Positions 10,127 to 20,480 of a stretch of 64,000 bases of DNA are shown here, piece by piece. The translations under genes were made by a program, and so were the position numbers. The notes beneath the pieces are model-generated. The model ran no database searches. It saw nothing but the letters and a program-made list of their open reading frames with translations, and was not told the origin of the DNA. How positions within the stretch are numbered: position 1 is the first letter of the stretch; each line of letters starts with the position of its first letter. Source of the DNA: Vibrio salinus (GTDB lineage: Bacteria > Pseudomonadota > Gammaproteobacteria > Enterobacterales > Vibrionaceae); assembly GCF_021272385.1 (NCBI RefSeq), contig NZ_JAJSDZ010000009.1, forward strand, positions 310,001 to 374,000, in the 5' to 3' direction.

Positions 10127-12124
10127 ATGTCATCTGACAAACGTCTTGCAAATGCTATCCGTGCACTAAGCATGGATGGAGTGCAAAAAGCTAACTCTGG
10201 CCACCCTGGTGCCCCAATGGGCATGGCCGATATTGCTGAAGTTCTTTGGCGTTCTCATTTAAATCATAATCCGGCTAACCCGAAATGGGTTGATCGTGAC
10301 CGTTTTGTCTTATCGAATGGTCATGGTTCGATGCTGCTTTATTCTTTACTTCATCTGACCGGTTATGATCTTTCGATTGATGATTTAAAAAACTTCCGTC
10401 AGCTTCATTCTAAAACCCCGGGTCACCCTGAATATGGTTATACAGCAGGTGTTGAAACAACGACCGGACCTTTAGGGCAGGGAATCACCAATGCGGTTGG
10501 TATGGCCATTGCCGAAAAAACATTAGCGGCTCAGTTTAACCGTGATGGTCATGACATTGTTGATCATTTCACGTACGCATTTCTTGGGGACGGTTGTCTT
10601 ATGGAAGGCATTTCCCATGAAGCCAGTTCGCTTGCCGGTACTCTGGGACTGGGTAAATTGATTGCCTTCTGGGATGACAATGGTATCTCAATCGATGGCG
10701 ATGTAGACGGTTGGTTTACGGATGATACACCAAAGCGCTTTGAAGCTTATGGCTGGCAGGTTATTCCGGCTGTCGATGGGCATGACGTTGAAGCCATTAA
10801 TAAAGCAATTGAAACTGCGAAATCCGATTTGACCCGTCCAACGCTGATTTGTACGAAAACCATCATTGGTTTTGGTTCTCCAAATAAAGCCGGTTCTCAC
10901 GAGAGTCATGGTGCGCCTTTAGGTGATGATGAAATTAAAGCGGCGAAAGCCTTCCTTGGCTGGGAATATGGCCCGTTTGAAGTTCCTGATGATGTTTATG
11001 CTGCATGGGATGCGAAAACTGCCGGTGCGGAAAAAGAATCAGTATGGAATGAAAAATTCTCAGCTTATGAAGCTGCATATCCTGAACTCGCGGCAGAATT
11101 TAAACGTCGTATTTCCGGTGAGTTACCTGAAGTTTGGGAAGAAGCGTCATCAAAAGTGATTGCTGAACTGCAGGCAAACCCTGCAAACATTGCTTCTCGT
11201 AAAGCGTCTCAGAACGCATTGGAGGCGTTTGGTAAGTTACTGCCTGAATTCTTGGGTGGTTCTGCGGATCTGGCGCCTTCAAACCTGACAATGTGGTCTG
11301 GCTCGAAGTCATTAACCTCTGAAGATTTTTCCGGTAACTATATTCACTACGGTGTCCGTGAATTCGCCATGACGGCTATCATTAATGGTATTGCATTACA
11401 TGGTGGCTTTGTTCCTTATGGCGCAACCTTCCTGATGTTTATGGAATACGCACGTAATGCGATGCGTATGGCGGCCCTGATGAAAATTCAGAATATTCAG
11501 GTTTATACGCACGATTCCATCGGATTAGGTGAAGATGGTCCGACTCACCAGCCGGTTGAACAGATGGCCTCATTGCGTGTAACACCGAATATGAGCACCT
11601 GGCGTCCTTGCGATCAGGTTGAATCTGCGGCTGCCTGGAAATTTGCGATTGAACGCAAAGATGGTCCGACAGCAATGATCTTCTCGCGTCAGAATCTGGC
11701 TCAGCAGGAACGTAATGCAGAACAGTTAGCCAGTATTGCAAAAGGTGCTTATATACTGAAAGACTGCGCCGGCAAACCAGAACTGATTCTGATTGCAACG
11801 GGCTCAGAAGTTGAGCTGGCCGTTAATGCTGCTGCAGAACTTGAGAAAGAAGGCAAAAAAGTCCGTGTTGTTTCTATGCCGTCAACGGATATTTTTGATA
11901 AGCAGGACGCCGCTTACCGAGAGTCTGTACTTCCTTCTGACGTTACTGCCCGTATTGCTATTGAAGCCGGTATTGCGGATATCTGGTACAAATACGTGGG
12001 CTTTGGCGGTAAAGTGATTGGTATGATGACGTTCGGTGAATCTGCACCAGCCGGTGAACTGTTTAAACAGTTTGGCTTCACTGTTGAAAATGTTGTTAAG
12101 ACAGCCAATGAAGTATTAGCGTAA
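10127..12124 (+). CDS. tktA: Transketolase
   Basis: Transketolase moves two-carbon units between sugar phosphates in the pentose phosphate pathway, using thiamine diphosphate. I chose the ATG at 10127 because TTAGGAG lies just upstream and the resulting [20 protein letters not shown] start matches known enzymes; a TTG six codons earlier is open but unlikely. The 665-residue protein has the substrate His in [12 protein letters not shown] and the ThDP motif [13 protein letters not shown]. The pyrimidine domain includes [20 protein letters not shown]. It is followed by its own terminator, then by an accessory insert before epd. Confidence 0.97.
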   Translation: MSSDKRLANAIRALSMDGVQKANSGHPGAPMGMADIAEVLWRSHLNHNPANPKWVDRDRFVLSNGHGSMLLYSLLHLTGYDLSIDDLKNFRQLHSKTPGHPEYGYTAGVETTTGPLGQGITNAVGMAIAEKTLAAQFNRDGHDIVDHFTYAFLGDGCLMEGISHEASSLAGTLGLGKLIAFWDDNGISIDGDVDGWFTDDTPKRFEAYGWQVIPAVDGHDVEAINKAIETAKSDLTRPTLICTKTIIGFGSPNKAGSHESHGAPLGDDEIKAAKAFLGWEYGPFEVPDDVYAAWDAKTAGAEKESVWNEKFSAYEAAYPELAAEFKRRISGELPEVWEEASSKVIAELQANPANIASRKASQNALEAFGKLLPEFLGGSADLAPSNLTMWSGSKSLTSEDFSGNYIHYGVREFAMTAIINGIALHGGFVPYGATFLMFMEYARNAMRMAALMKIQNIQVYTHDSIGLGEDGPTHQPVEQMASLRVTPNMSTWRPCDQVESAAAWKFAIERKDGPTAMIFSRQNLAQQERNAEQLASIAKGAYILKDCAGKPELILIATGSEVELAVNAAAELEKEGKKVRVVSMPSTDIFDKQDAAYRESVLPSDVTARIAIEAGIADIWYKYVGFGGKVIGMMTFGESAPAGELFKQFGFTVENVVKTANEVLA

Positions 12125-12147
12125 TACGCTGTTTATTGTCGAATTTG

Positions 12148-12176
12148 AAAGCCGGGTATTTATACCTGGCTTTTTT
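12148..12176 (+). terminator. Terminator after transketolase
   Basis: Arms aaagccgggtat (12148-12159) and atacctggcttt (12162-12173) pair with one G-U wobble and are followed by a T-run. It lies 24 bp after the tkt stop codon. Confidence 0.85.
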
Positions 12177-12323
12177 ATACACGGATAACACGAATAAGCA
12201 GGATTTGACGTTATCCAAAGTTATTAGCGGAGAACGGTGGAATTATTTTATGTATAAACAATAATGATTAGTATGCGTCTGTAAACAGACTGAAAATCAG
12301 AGGACTTAAATTTTGAGACTCTT

Positions 12324-13973
12324 ATGATATTAATTATTTTTGTTCTGACTTATCTTGTAAAGATTGTCTTTCTAGGATCATTACTGTTTCATGATGACTC
12401 TAACAGTTATTTAAATATTGCTGTCAGTGATAGTGTAATTTTATCATTAAGTTTTATTTTGTTTTACTTATCATTCCTTTTAAATGTGTATTTATCCCGG
12501 TTTGTTAAGGGCATTGTTGTAGCACTTCTCCTTTTTTATTTGCTTGATTTTGGCTTGATATACGCATTTAACACCAGATTGTATTTTTATGATGTTCATA
12601 AGTTTTGGCGTGAATTAGATTTTTCGTTATTTAATGTGGAAATATTTATTTTTGTCCTTTTATTTTTTCTGTTAAGTTTTATTTTTGTTTTTAAATCACA
12701 CTATCAGATTGATAATATAAAAAAGAGAATAGTACTATTTCTTTTTTTCTTTATTCTCGGTTGTCGTTATAATGTTGATTCATCAGTAAGAAGTCCTTTT
12801 TTTAAAAATTATTTACTTGTCAACATAAACATGACTTATAACAAGGCGTATACAGAAGGATTCCAATCTTCGTTCCGTTTTGTCAGAACCCCGCTTTGTT
12901 TTCCTGAAGAGCCAATAAAACCTAAAAATATTATCATTTTCGTGTTTGAATCCTGGTCTAATTACCATAGCCTTTTTTATGGTGGTAATAACAACTGGAC
13001 ACCTGAATTAGATATGATTGCTAATCAGAATATTGCTTTCCGGCAGTTTTATTCTAATGGATTCTCCACCGAATCTGGTTTGTATGCGTTACTGACCGGT
13101 GCGCCGGTTATCCCTTATAAAGACAAGTATGGGACTAATGGAGCCTTAGGATTAAGTTCCATTAAGTTTGATAAATCGTATCCGGAAATATTATCGGAGT
13201 TGGGTTATCAGACAACTTTTATTACTTCTGGCGATTTGAGCTTTTTACAAAAAAGAGATTGGCTGAAATTACTGCATTTTCAGAATATCATCGGCAATGA
13301 ATCGTTTGATAAAGAGGAAAGGCGCTTTCCATTTAGTTCGGTGTCGGACGAAGTGTTATACAAAAAAGTATACAGTCTGTTCGAGAATTCATCGGGACAT
13401 TTTGTTGTTGTTGAAAATGTTAATACGCATCAGCCATTCTATTATCCTGAAGGCGATGAGATAAAACGATCAGAAGAGTTTGCGTTCAGATATGCAGACA
13501 GACAACTTTCCGGGATAGTAAAAAAATTATCCCGAGACTCGGACAACATGATTGTTGTGATGAGTGATCACCGGGCAATGACACCGATAACCCCTAAAGA
13601 GCAGTCTGAATCCGGCCGGTTGTCGGTCAGTCGTGTTCCTATGTTTATCGTCTGGAATAAAAAACAGGCAGTGATCGGTAATATTTTTCAGCAAACCGAT
13701 GTTTTACCCGGTATCACGAATGCAATTAAAGGACGCCAATGTTATGACCCATATCAGGGGGCTATTTTCCCGATAAGTCATCCGGTCAGCTCCCGGTGTG
13801 TTTTCCACGCGAGAGGCGATGAAAGGTCAAAAGTGTCGGCTATGTGCGATGGTCAGCCGTTCGATATTGTATTAGATGGGGACGATACCCGGATATCAGG
13901 CAATCAAAAAGATACACTGAACTCTGTTGGGTACATTAATGCAATACGTATCCATAGTCAGAATCGTCACTGA
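12324..13973 (+). CDS. LTA synthase-like sulfatase-family membrane transferase
   Basis: The 549-residue protein has an N-terminal membrane region of about five hydrophobic segments (roughly residues 1-148), then a periplasmic alkaline-phosphatase/sulfatase fold. It resembles lipoteichoic acid synthase and phosphoethanolamine or phosphoglycerol transferases. Metal and catalytic positions can be matched: FVFESW (E209), NGFSTESG with a nucleophile-type T249, NTHQPF (H369) and SDHRAM (D415, H416). The first 500 bases are strikingly AT-rich compared with the neighbours, which suggests transfer. The gene converges on the glycosyltransferase pair at 14014-16783. A role in adding phospho-substituents to an envelope glycan or lipid is inference; the substrate cannot be told. 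Confidence 0.8.
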   Translation: MILIIFVLTYLVKIVFLGSLLFHDDSNSYLNIAVSDSVILSLSFILFYLSFLLNVYLSRFVKGIVVALLLFYLLDFGLIYAFNTRLYFYDVHKFWRELDFSLFNVEIFIFVLLFFLLSFIFVFKSHYQIDNIKKRIVLFLFFFILGCRYNVDSSVRSPFFKNYLLVNINMTYNKAYTEGFQSSFRFVRTPLCFPEEPIKPKNIIIFVFESWSNYHSLFYGGNNNWTPELDMIANQNIAFRQFYSNGFSTESGLYALLTGAPVIPYKDKYGTNGALGLSSIKFDKSYPEILSELGYQTTFITSGDLSFLQKRDWLKLLHFQNIIGNESFDKEERRFPFSSVSDEVLYKKVYSLFENSSGHFVVVENVNTHQPFYYPEGDEIKRSEEFAFRYADRQLSGIVKKLSRDSDNMIVVMSDHRAMTPITPKEQSESGRLSVSRVPMFIVWNKKQAVIGNIFQQTDVLPGITNAIKGRQCYDPYQGAIFPISHPVSSRCVFHARGDERSKVSAMCDGQPFDIVLDGDDTRISGNQKDTLNSVGYINAIRIHSQNRH

Positions 13974-14013
13974 ACATTTTCTTTTCTATCGGAATTATCC
14001 GGTGATGCCGGAG

Positions 14014-14940
14014 TCAGTGTCGATTCAGATAGTGAAGCAGTTTGGTTTCGACTCTCCCCCGGCTGACATTATCCAGAATCAATCCGGTAAATAGCGAAAG
14101 AATGGCAATAATGCCGATGCTGCTGGCCAGTATTGCAGTCGGAAACCGGGCCACTAACCCGGTTTCAATAAATTCAATGATAACCGGGATTCCCAGAGAT
14201 AATGAAATCATGGAAAGGACGAAAGAGGCTGAAGCAAAAAATAGCAAGGGTTTCACGTCTCTTATCAAAAAGAAAATAAAACTTAGTATCCTGAATCCAT
14301 CGGAAAACGTATTCAGTTTGCTCGTGGTTCCTTCCGGCCTGGCATGGTAAGTGGTCGGAACCTCAAGCATGGGAAATTTATGGTGTAGGGCATGGACGGT
14401 GAGTTCCGTTTCGATTTCAAATCCACTGCTGAGTACCGGAATGGTTTTTACGAAACGCCGGCTCATAACCCGGTAGCCGGAAAAGACATCTTGCAGTGAT
14501 GCATTAAAAAATTTATTGATGAGATTTGAAAAAGCGATATTTCCTAAAATATGTCCGGTGGGGTAAGCCTTCTGGCTAACGGAACGGGTACCGACCACCA
14601 TATCAAGCTGATTGTCGATCAGGGTTTGAATCAGTAATGGTGCGGCCTGAGGATCATAAGTGGCATCACCGTCAGCCATGATATAGATATCGGCCTCAAC
14701 ATCAGCAAACATTCGCCGGACCACTTCTCCCTTACCCTGATTCGGCTCTTTTCTGACGATTGCACCTGCATGACGGGCTTCCAGGATAGTATTGTCTGTT
14801 GAATTATTGTCGTAAACGTAAATAACGCTTTGTGGAAGAACGGTTTGAAATCCGGTGATGGTATTCGCAATAGCACCTTCTTCGTTATAACAGGGGAGTA
14901 AAACCGCTATTTTTAAGGAACTAAGATTGTCTACCGTCAT
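14014..14940 (-). CDS. GT2 family glycosyltransferase with C-terminal membrane helices
   Basis: The 308-residue protein begins with a GT-A domain of the DPM1/polyprenyl-phosphate glycosyltransferase type. Markers are KIAVLLPCYNEEGAI and YVYDNNSTDNT, with the DGDATYDP metal-binding motif. Two hydrophobic hairpins follow near the C terminus (about residues 225-250 and 265-290). Such enzymes usually load a sugar onto an undecaprenyl phosphate carrier at the inner membrane. Its start overlaps the end of the GT-C gene by 20 bp, so the two are translationally coupled and probably act in one pathway. Confidence 0.85.
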   Translation of the reverse strand: MTVDNLSSLKIAVLLPCYNEEGAIANTITGFQTVLPQSVIYVYDNNSTDNTILEARHAGAIVRKEPNQGKGEVVRRMFADVEADIYIMADGDATYDPQAAPLLIQTLIDNQLDMVVGTRSVSQKAYPTGHILGNIAFSNLINKFFNASLQDVFSGYRVMSRRFVKTIPVLSSGFEIETELTVHALHHKFPMLEVPTTYHARPEGTTSKLNTFSDGFRILSFIFFLIRDVKPLLFFASASFVLSMISLSLGIPVIIEFIETGLVARFPTAILASSIGIIAILSLFTGLILDNVSRGRVETKLLHYLNRH

Positions 14941-16783
14941 TGTTATTCACCTTAAACAGGAAAAATCCATTTTCAGTGTGTTCTATTAATGTTAGCCAGG
15001 GTGGAATATGACCGTTATACAACTGATTGATAAGTGCGTCTTTATCAGAATAGATGCTAAATATCCGGCTGGCAGAGTACGGGCCGAACATAATGTAATT
15101 TATGTGATTGGCTTTTAATTTCTGATAACAGGCTGGCTGATTGGTGGATGTGAATAACTGAACTGCAAGCCGGTTTCCCCGGATGTTGCGATGATAAGGG
15201 GCAGCAATCACCTGATTGTTGGTTAACGCGATGATTTTGGCTCCATAGTCCAGTGGAGCGAGGATTTTGCCGTTGGAAATATGGTGCCTGTTTATCAGGG
15301 CGATAATTTCTGACCCCGTTAAACTTTTGGTAACTGCTGGAGACTCGTCTTTCAGAATGTCATTCAGATAGCTAAATAACAGGGCCAGAATCAGCGGGCT
15401 TAATAGCAGTGTTGTCAGTATCTTTAATATGGCTGAATGGAACCGTGAACAACAGCGGATGACAAAAAATGCCTGCAGAGGAATGGCAATCAGAAGCGTA
15501 ATATTATTGGTTCGTATCTGCCAGAAAATAAAAGGAATGGCTAAAACAAGGAATAGGATATACACGAAGAATAGGGTGTCTTTTCTGTGTATAAAAAGAA
15601 TCGATAAAAAGGCCGGTAGTAAAGGAAGGATGTAATTTTTATCGTTCAGTATGCCATCAGAAGACATGTAATCGAGCGTCGATTTTGCTTCGATGACATG
15701 TGAGAGCCAAAACCGGTTCAGTTCAGGCGGATATTGATAGTAAACCCCCAGAATGATTTCCGGATACCACAAAATAATGGGAAAAACAGAAAGGAGTCCA
15801 ATTAGCAGATACACAAGAACGCGATTTTTTTTATATTGTTTTAAAACGTAAACTGAGAGCCGGCAGAACAGATATCCACAGCATAAAGAAACGAGATAAG
15901 CGATTGAGAGGCTATCTACGCGACTGGAAAAATATTCGCTGACAGGACGGTTCAGAGGAATAAAAACTGCACAAGATATGATGGCACTGGCACAAAGGCG
16001 CTGAACATAGAAGAGATAGCGGAGAGAGTGAAAATAGCCAAATAGGGTCAGCATAGTCAGTATGGAAACAAAAAAGATGATGTTTTCAATACCCACCCAG
16101 AAAGACACACCCAGTATTATGCCTTGTAGCATGGCATGGTTTTTCTTTTTGCATTCATAACGGTGGAATGGCGTTTGAGTCAGAAACAGAGCAGCAAGCA
16201 TGAGTTGAATGTTGTGATGATCAATAGAACCCGGTAGAAATTTACCAATCACCATGGATGCGAAGGCAAACACAACGGCAGTAAAAGTGTATTGAGGACC
16301 GAAAATCCGGTAGGTAAATGTCCCGATGGCAAATAAAAAAATCACGAAGTACAAAGGCGGAACGGCGGACATGGCTATCGCTTCCGACATTTTCTCCGGC
16401 AGAAACAGATGGCATAAAAGTGTGATGCCGGCCAGTAAAAAGTCCGGGACTCTGGACCAGTGAAACAGAACCCCATCCTGCGGGTTAAACTGTGGTATCG
16501 GTTCGAGATACCAATGACCGTTCTTAAGCCAGGTTGTGAACTGAACATAACGCATGAAGTCATCGTTATCTTTTAAATCCATGGCCAGAACATCAGGGAA
16601 ATGCTTGTAAATCAGTCCACAGAACAACAGAAGCCAGAGAATGAGCGTTGCTCTTGTCAGTTCTTTGTAAGAAGGGAAGGGCACTCTGGTAAACGTTTCG
16701 AATAAACCATTCATCATCGCTGAAATCGATAGAATAATTGCTGGTAATTTATTCAATATAGTCAACGAAATATCGGTCAGCAA
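14921..16783 (-). CDS. Oligosaccharyltransferase-like GT-C membrane protein
   Basis: This 620-residue protein has roughly a dozen hydrophobic segments and a short soluble C-terminal domain. An acidic first-loop motif, MDLKDNDDFMRYVQ (D72, D74, D75), and a DHH motif at residues 188-190 (GSIDHHNIQL) parallel the DxD and DHH elements of the STT3/AglB/PglB oligosaccharyltransferases. The C-terminal WWDYG-type signature is not present in canonical form, although LAPLDYGAKI lies at a comparable place. This suggests a GT-C enzyme using a lipid-linked sugar, probably made by the coupled GT2 enzyme. The acceptor is unknown. The identification is from motif pattern only. Confidence 0.65.
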   Translation of the reverse strand: MLTDISLTILNKLPAIILSISAMMNGLFETFTRVPFPSYKELTRATLILWLLLFCGLIYKHFPDVLAMDLKDNDDFMRYVQFTTWLKNGHWYLEPIPQFNPQDGVLFHWSRVPDFLLAGITLLCHLFLPEKMSEAIAMSAVPPLYFVIFLFAIGTFTYRIFGPQYTFTAVVFAFASMVIGKFLPGSIDHHNIQLMLAALFLTQTPFHRYECKKKNHAMLQGIILGVSFWVGIENIIFFVSILTMLTLFGYFHSLRYLFYVQRLCASAIISCAVFIPLNRPVSEYFSSRVDSLSIAYLVSLCCGYLFCRLSVYVLKQYKKNRVLVYLLIGLLSVFPIILWYPEIILGVYYQYPPELNRFWLSHVIEAKSTLDYMSSDGILNDKNYILPLLPAFLSILFIHRKDTLFFVYILFLVLAIPFIFWQIRTNNITLLIAIPLQAFFVIRCCSRFHSAILKILTTLLLSPLILALLFSYLNDILKDESPAVTKSLTGSEIIALINRHHISNGKILAPLDYGAKIIALTNNQVIAAPYHRNIRGNRLAVQLFTSTNQPACYQKLKANHINYIMFGPYSASRIFSIYSDKDALINQLYNGHIPPWLTLIEHTENGFFLFKVNNNDGRQS

Positions 16784-16854
16784 TGTCTCATTCCGTAAGT
16801 ATTAGTGATAAGATACCGCCGATGTTAGGGAAAATAGAAAAATGAGAAGTAAAG

Positions 16855-17886
16855 ATGTTAAGAGTTGCGATTAATGGTTTCGGACGCATCGGACGCAATG
16901 TATTACGGGCCGTTTATGAAAGTGGTAAAAATCAGCAAATAAAAGTGGTTGCGGTTAATGAGCTGGCAAAAGCAGAAGCGATGGCCCACTTGTTACAATA
17001 TGATTCGACGCATGGGCGCTTTTTTAAAAAAGTCAGCCACAATCAGGAGCATCTTTATATTCATCATGAGGATGGAGAATTCGATTCTGTACGGCTTCTT
17101 CACATGTCAGAAATTAAATTGCTGCCCTGGGAAGATTTAGGCGTGGACATTGTACTTGATTGTACCGGTGTGTTCGGATGCCGGGACGATGGTCTTGAAC
17201 ATATAGGTGCCGGGGCAGAAAAAGTTTTATTCTCCCATCCGGGAAGCCGGGACCTGGACAATACCATTATCTATGGTGTTAACCATAATACACTTCTGCC
17301 GGAACATAAGATTGTGTCTAACGGGTCGTGTACCACAAACTGCATTGTGCCGATTATTAAAGTGCTCGATGAGTCATTTGGTATTGATTCCGGCACCATT
17401 ACCAGTATTCATTCATCGATGAATGATCAGCAGGTCATCGACGCTTATCATGGAGATTTGCGAAGGACGCGTTCAGCAAGTCAGTCTATTATTCCTGTTG
17501 ATACCAAATTGCATCTGGGAATTGAAAGAATCTTTCCTAAGTTTTCAAATAAATTCGAAGCGATTTCCGTTCGGGTACCGACAATCAACGTTACCGCGAT
17601 GGACTTAAGCGTCACGATTAAGTCAAATGTGAAAGTTTCTGACGTAAATCAAACCATAGTAGAGGCATCTCAGTGTACATTACGTGACATTGTCGATTAT
17701 ACCGAAGAGCCTTTAGTTTCCATCGATTTTAATCACGATTCCCATAGTGCCATTGTGGATGGAAGCCAGACCCGGGTAAGTAACGGGCATTTGGTTAAAA
17801 TGCTGGTTTGGTGTGATAATGAATGGGGATTTGCAAACCGAATGTTAGACACTGCAATTGCGATGAGTTCAGCAAAAGCAGAGTAG
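16855..17886 (+). CDS. epd: D-erythrose-4-phosphate dehydrogenase Epd
   Basis: Epd oxidises erythrose-4-phosphate to 4-phosphoerythronate on the route to pyridoxal phosphate. The 343-residue protein has the Rossmann motif [15 protein letters not shown] and the catalytic cysteine C159 in SNGSCTTNC. It carries Epd-type stretches such as [20 protein letters not shown] and [15 protein letters not shown] rather than those of glycolytic GapA. Position directly before pgk and fba also points to Epd. It starts about 70 bp from the divergent GT-C gene, whose insertion separates it from tkt. Confidence 0.94.
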   Translation: MLRVAINGFGRIGRNVLRAVYESGKNQQIKVVAVNELAKAEAMAHLLQYDSTHGRFFKKVSHNQEHLYIHHEDGEFDSVRLLHMSEIKLLPWEDLGVDIVLDCTGVFGCRDDGLEHIGAGAEKVLFSHPGSRDLDNTIIYGVNHNTLLPEHKIVSNGSCTTNCIVPIIKVLDESFGIDSGTITSIHSSMNDQQVIDAYHGDLRRTRSASQSIIPVDTKLHLGIERIFPKFSNKFEAISVRVPTINVTAMDLSVTIKSNVKVSDVNQTIVEASQCTLRDIVDYTEEPLVSIDFNHDSHSAIVDGSQTRVSNGHLVKMLVWCDNEWGFANRMLDTAIAMSSAKAE

Positions 17887-17972
17887 GCTTCGGTCGGGTG
17901 GGTTTATTTATTTTTAGTGTTGAAATAAATAAAATTGCCCCAAGTTATAACAGCAGTAACGTAAATTTATAA

Positions 17973-17992
17973 GCCCGGCAGGGTAGCCGGGC
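17973..17992. other. GC-rich hairpin upstream of pgk
   Basis: The arms gcccggc (17973-17979) and gccgggc (17986-17992) pair around agggta. The hairpin lies between epd and pgk and ends about 37 bp before the pgk start. No strong T-run follows, so it may be a processing or attenuating structure rather than a full terminator. Confidence 0.5.
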
Positions 17993-18029
17993 GTCTAAAA
18001 CTTTTAATGACTATTTGAGAGGACTAAAC

Positions 18030-19193
18030 ATGTCTGTGATCAAGATGACTGACCTGGATCTGGCCGGTAAACGAGTATTTATCCGTGCTGACCTGAACGT
18101 GCCGGTAAAAGAAGGCAAAGTAACTTCGGATGCCCGTATCCTTGCATCTCTGCCAACGATTAAGCATTGTCTGGCTGCCGGCGCAAAAGTAATGGTAACT
18201 TCACACTTAGGCCGCCCGACCGAAGGTGAGTACGCAGAAGAGTTCTCTCTTAAACCGGTTGTTGATTACCTGAACAATGCCTTGGATTGTGACGTTAAAC
18301 TGGCTCAGGATTATCTTGACGGATTAGAATTAAACGCCGGTGAAGTGGTTGTTCTTGAAAACGTACGTTTTAACAAAGGTGAAAAGAAAAACGACGAAGC
18401 CCTTTCTAAAAAGTATGCAGCACTTTGTGATGTGTTCGTTATGGATGCATTCGGTACAGCTCACCGTGCGCAGGCTTCAACTCATGGTGTTGGTATGAAT
18501 GCTCCTGTTGCATGTGCCGGTCCTCTTCTTGCTAACGAACTGGAAGCACTGGCTAAAGCGATGGACAAACCAGCCCGTCCAATGGTTGCTATTGTTGGTG
18601 GTTCAAAAGTATCAACAAAACTGACCGTTTTAGAATCTTTGTCTAAAGTGGCTGATCAGTTGGTTGTTGGCGGCGGTATTGCCAATACCTTTATTGCAGC
18701 GGCAGGTCACAACGTGGGTAAATCCCTGTATGAAGCAGACTTAGTGGGTACTGCTAAGAAACTGATGACTGAATGTTCGATTCCGGTTGCAACTGATGTT
18801 GCCTGTGCAAAAGCATTTGACGAAAACGCTGAAGCTGAAATCAAAAAAGTGGAAGACGTTCAGGACGACGACATGATTTTCGACCTTGGTCCTGATTCAA
18901 CAAAAGTTTTGGCTGATATTCTTAAAGATGCGAAAACTATCCTGTGGAATGGCCCAGTCGGTGTTTTTGAATTCAAAAACTTCGAAGCCGGTACCAAAGG
19001 TATTTCCGAAGCGATTGCATCATCTGAAGGCTTCTCAGTTGCCGGTGGCGGTGACACACTTGCCGCGATTGATAAGTTTGGCATTAAAGCAGATGTATCT
19101 TACATCTCTACCGGTGGTGGTGCTTTCCTTGAATTTGTTGAAGGAAAAGTCCTTCCTGCGGTTGAAATGCTGGAAGCACGCGCGAAAGCTTAA
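18030..19193 (+). CDS. pgk: Phosphoglycerate kinase
   Basis: Pgk transfers the acyl phosphate of 1,3-bisphosphoglycerate to ADP in glycolysis. The ATG at 18030 follows GAGAGGA and gives the family N terminus [20 protein letters not shown]; an open TTG five codons upstream is less likely. The 387-residue protein has the N-domain signature [11 protein letters not shown], the hinge/C-domain [15 protein letters not shown] and the nucleotide loop [11 protein letters not shown] with [10 protein letters not shown]. Strong codon bias is typical for a highly expressed gene. It precedes fba in the conserved order. Confidence 0.98.
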   Translation: MSVIKMTDLDLAGKRVFIRADLNVPVKEGKVTSDARILASLPTIKHCLAAGAKVMVTSHLGRPTEGEYAEEFSLKPVVDYLNNALDCDVKLAQDYLDGLELNAGEVVVLENVRFNKGEKKNDEALSKKYAALCDVFVMDAFGTAHRAQASTHGVGMNAPVACAGPLLANELEALAKAMDKPARPMVAIVGGSKVSTKLTVLESLSKVADQLVVGGGIANTFIAAAGHNVGKSLYEADLVGTAKKLMTECSIPVATDVACAKAFDENAEAEIKKVEDVQDDDMIFDLGPDSTKVLADILKDAKTILWNGPVGVFEFKNFEAGTKGISEAIASSEGFSVAGGGDTLAAIDKFGIKADVSYISTGGGAFLEFVEGKVLPAVEMLEARAKA

Positions 19194-19201
19194 TTATACA
19201 C

Positions 19202-19225
19202 AGCGGGAGTCTTTTGACTCCCGCT
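19202..19225. other. Perfect 10-bp hairpin between pgk and fba
   Basis: Arms agcgggagtc and gactcccgct pair around tttt, starting 8 bases after the pgk stop. It lacks a downstream T-run, so partial termination or protection of an upstream mRNA end is more likely than a strict terminator. Confidence 0.65.
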
Positions 19226-19351
19226 CGCCTATCATGTTTGCTGCACATTGTTGGTTTATTTGCTAAACTTTCAGCACGGCAAACAGGGGTGTTTGCATAT
19301 TTGTTATTTAACGAGTTTTATTTATAAAACGACAGAAAATAGGATCAACCC

Positions 19352-20428
19352 ATGTCTAAGGTTTTTGATTTCGTAAAACCAGGTGTTATCACTGGTGATG
19401 ACGTACAGAAAGTATTTGAAGTTGCTAAAGAAAACAACTTTGCAATTCCTGCAGTTAACTGTGTAGGTACTGACTCTGTAAACGCTGTTCTTGAAGCGGC
19501 TGCAAAAGTTAAGTCACCGGTTATCGTTCAGTTCTCTAACGGTGGTGCGGCTTTCTTCGCAGGTAAAGGCGTTAAACTGGAAGGTCAGGGAGCTCAGGTT
19601 CTTGGCGCAATTTCTGGTGCTAAACACGTTCACGCTGTTGCAGAAGCTTACGGTGTGCCAGTGATTCTACACACTGACCACGCGGCTAAAAAACTTCTGC
19701 CTTGGATCGATGGACTTCTTGATGCCGGTGAAAAACATTTCGCTGAAACTGGTAAGCCTTTATTCTCTTCTCATATGCTGGATCTTTCTGAAGAATCATT
19801 AGAAGAAAACGTAGAAACTTGTGTTAAGTATCTGGAACGCATGTCTAAAATGGGCATGACTCTGGAACTTGAACTGGGTTGTACCGGTGGTGAAGAAGAT
19901 GGCGTAGATAATTCAGATATGGATGATTCTGAGCTGTATACTTCTCCTGAAGACGTAGCATACGCTTACGAAAAACTGATTGCAGTAAGCCCTCGTTTCA
20001 CTATTGCAGCTTCTTTCGGTAACGTACACGGTGTATACAAACCAGGTAACGTTGTTCTGACTCCAACAATCCTTCGTGATTCTCAGAAATACGTATCAGA
20101 AAAATTCAATCTTCCTGAAAAATCTCTGAACTTTGTATTCCACGGTGGTTCAGGTTCAAGTGAAGCAGAAATTCAGGAATCTATCTCTTACGGTGTTATC
20201 AAAATGAACATCGATACTGATACTCAGTGGGCTACATGGGATGGTATTCGTGGCTACGAAGCGAAAAACCACGATTACCTGCAAGGTCAGATTGGTAACC
20301 CAACTGGTCCTGATGCACCAAACAAAAAATACTATGACCCACGCGTATGGCTACGTGCCGGTCAGGAATCTATGATTGCCCGTCTGGAAAAAGCGTTTGC
20401 TGACCTGAATGCAATTGACGTTCTTTAA
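19352..20428 (+). CDS. fbaA: Class II fructose-bisphosphate aldolase
   Basis: The zinc-dependent class II aldolase splits fructose-1,6-bisphosphate. The 358-residue length matches the FbaA subfamily. The zinc-binding VILHTDHAAKK motif lies near residue 110, with LELELGCTGGEEDGVDN further on and the phosphate-binding FHGGSGSS and KMNIDTDTQWA loops near the C terminus. The ATG is preceded by AGGATCAACCC, giving a good Shine-Dalgarno. It is the last gene of the epd-pgk-fba block and ends in a terminator. Confidence 0.98.
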   Translation: MSKVFDFVKPGVITGDDVQKVFEVAKENNFAIPAVNCVGTDSVNAVLEAAAKVKSPVIVQFSNGGAAFFAGKGVKLEGQGAQVLGAISGAKHVHAVAEAYGVPVILHTDHAAKKLLPWIDGLLDAGEKHFAETGKPLFSSHMLDLSEESLEENVETCVKYLERMSKMGMTLELELGCTGGEEDGVDNSDMDDSELYTSPEDVAYAYEKLIAVSPRFTIAASFGNVHGVYKPGNVVLTPTILRDSQKYVSEKFNLPEKSLNFVFHGGSGSSEAEIQESISYGVIKMNIDTDTQWATWDGIRGYEAKNHDYLQGQIGNPTGPDAPNKKYYDPRVWLRAGQESMIARLEKAFADLNAIDVL

Positions 20429-20452
20429 TCTATCGATTATCAGAACATGAAG

Positions 20453-20480
20453 AAGCCGCTCAATTAAGAGCGGCTTTTTT
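20453..20480 (+). terminator. Terminator after fba
   Basis: Arms aagccgctc (20453-20461) and gagcggctt (20468-20476) form a nine-bp perfect stem followed by a T-run. It separates fba from the convergent sulfotransferase gene. Confidence 0.88.

Noticed and set aside
16855..17886. Glycolytic GapA rather than Epd
   Set aside because: The active-site surroundings ([10 protein letters not shown]) and position before pgk and fba fit Epd.
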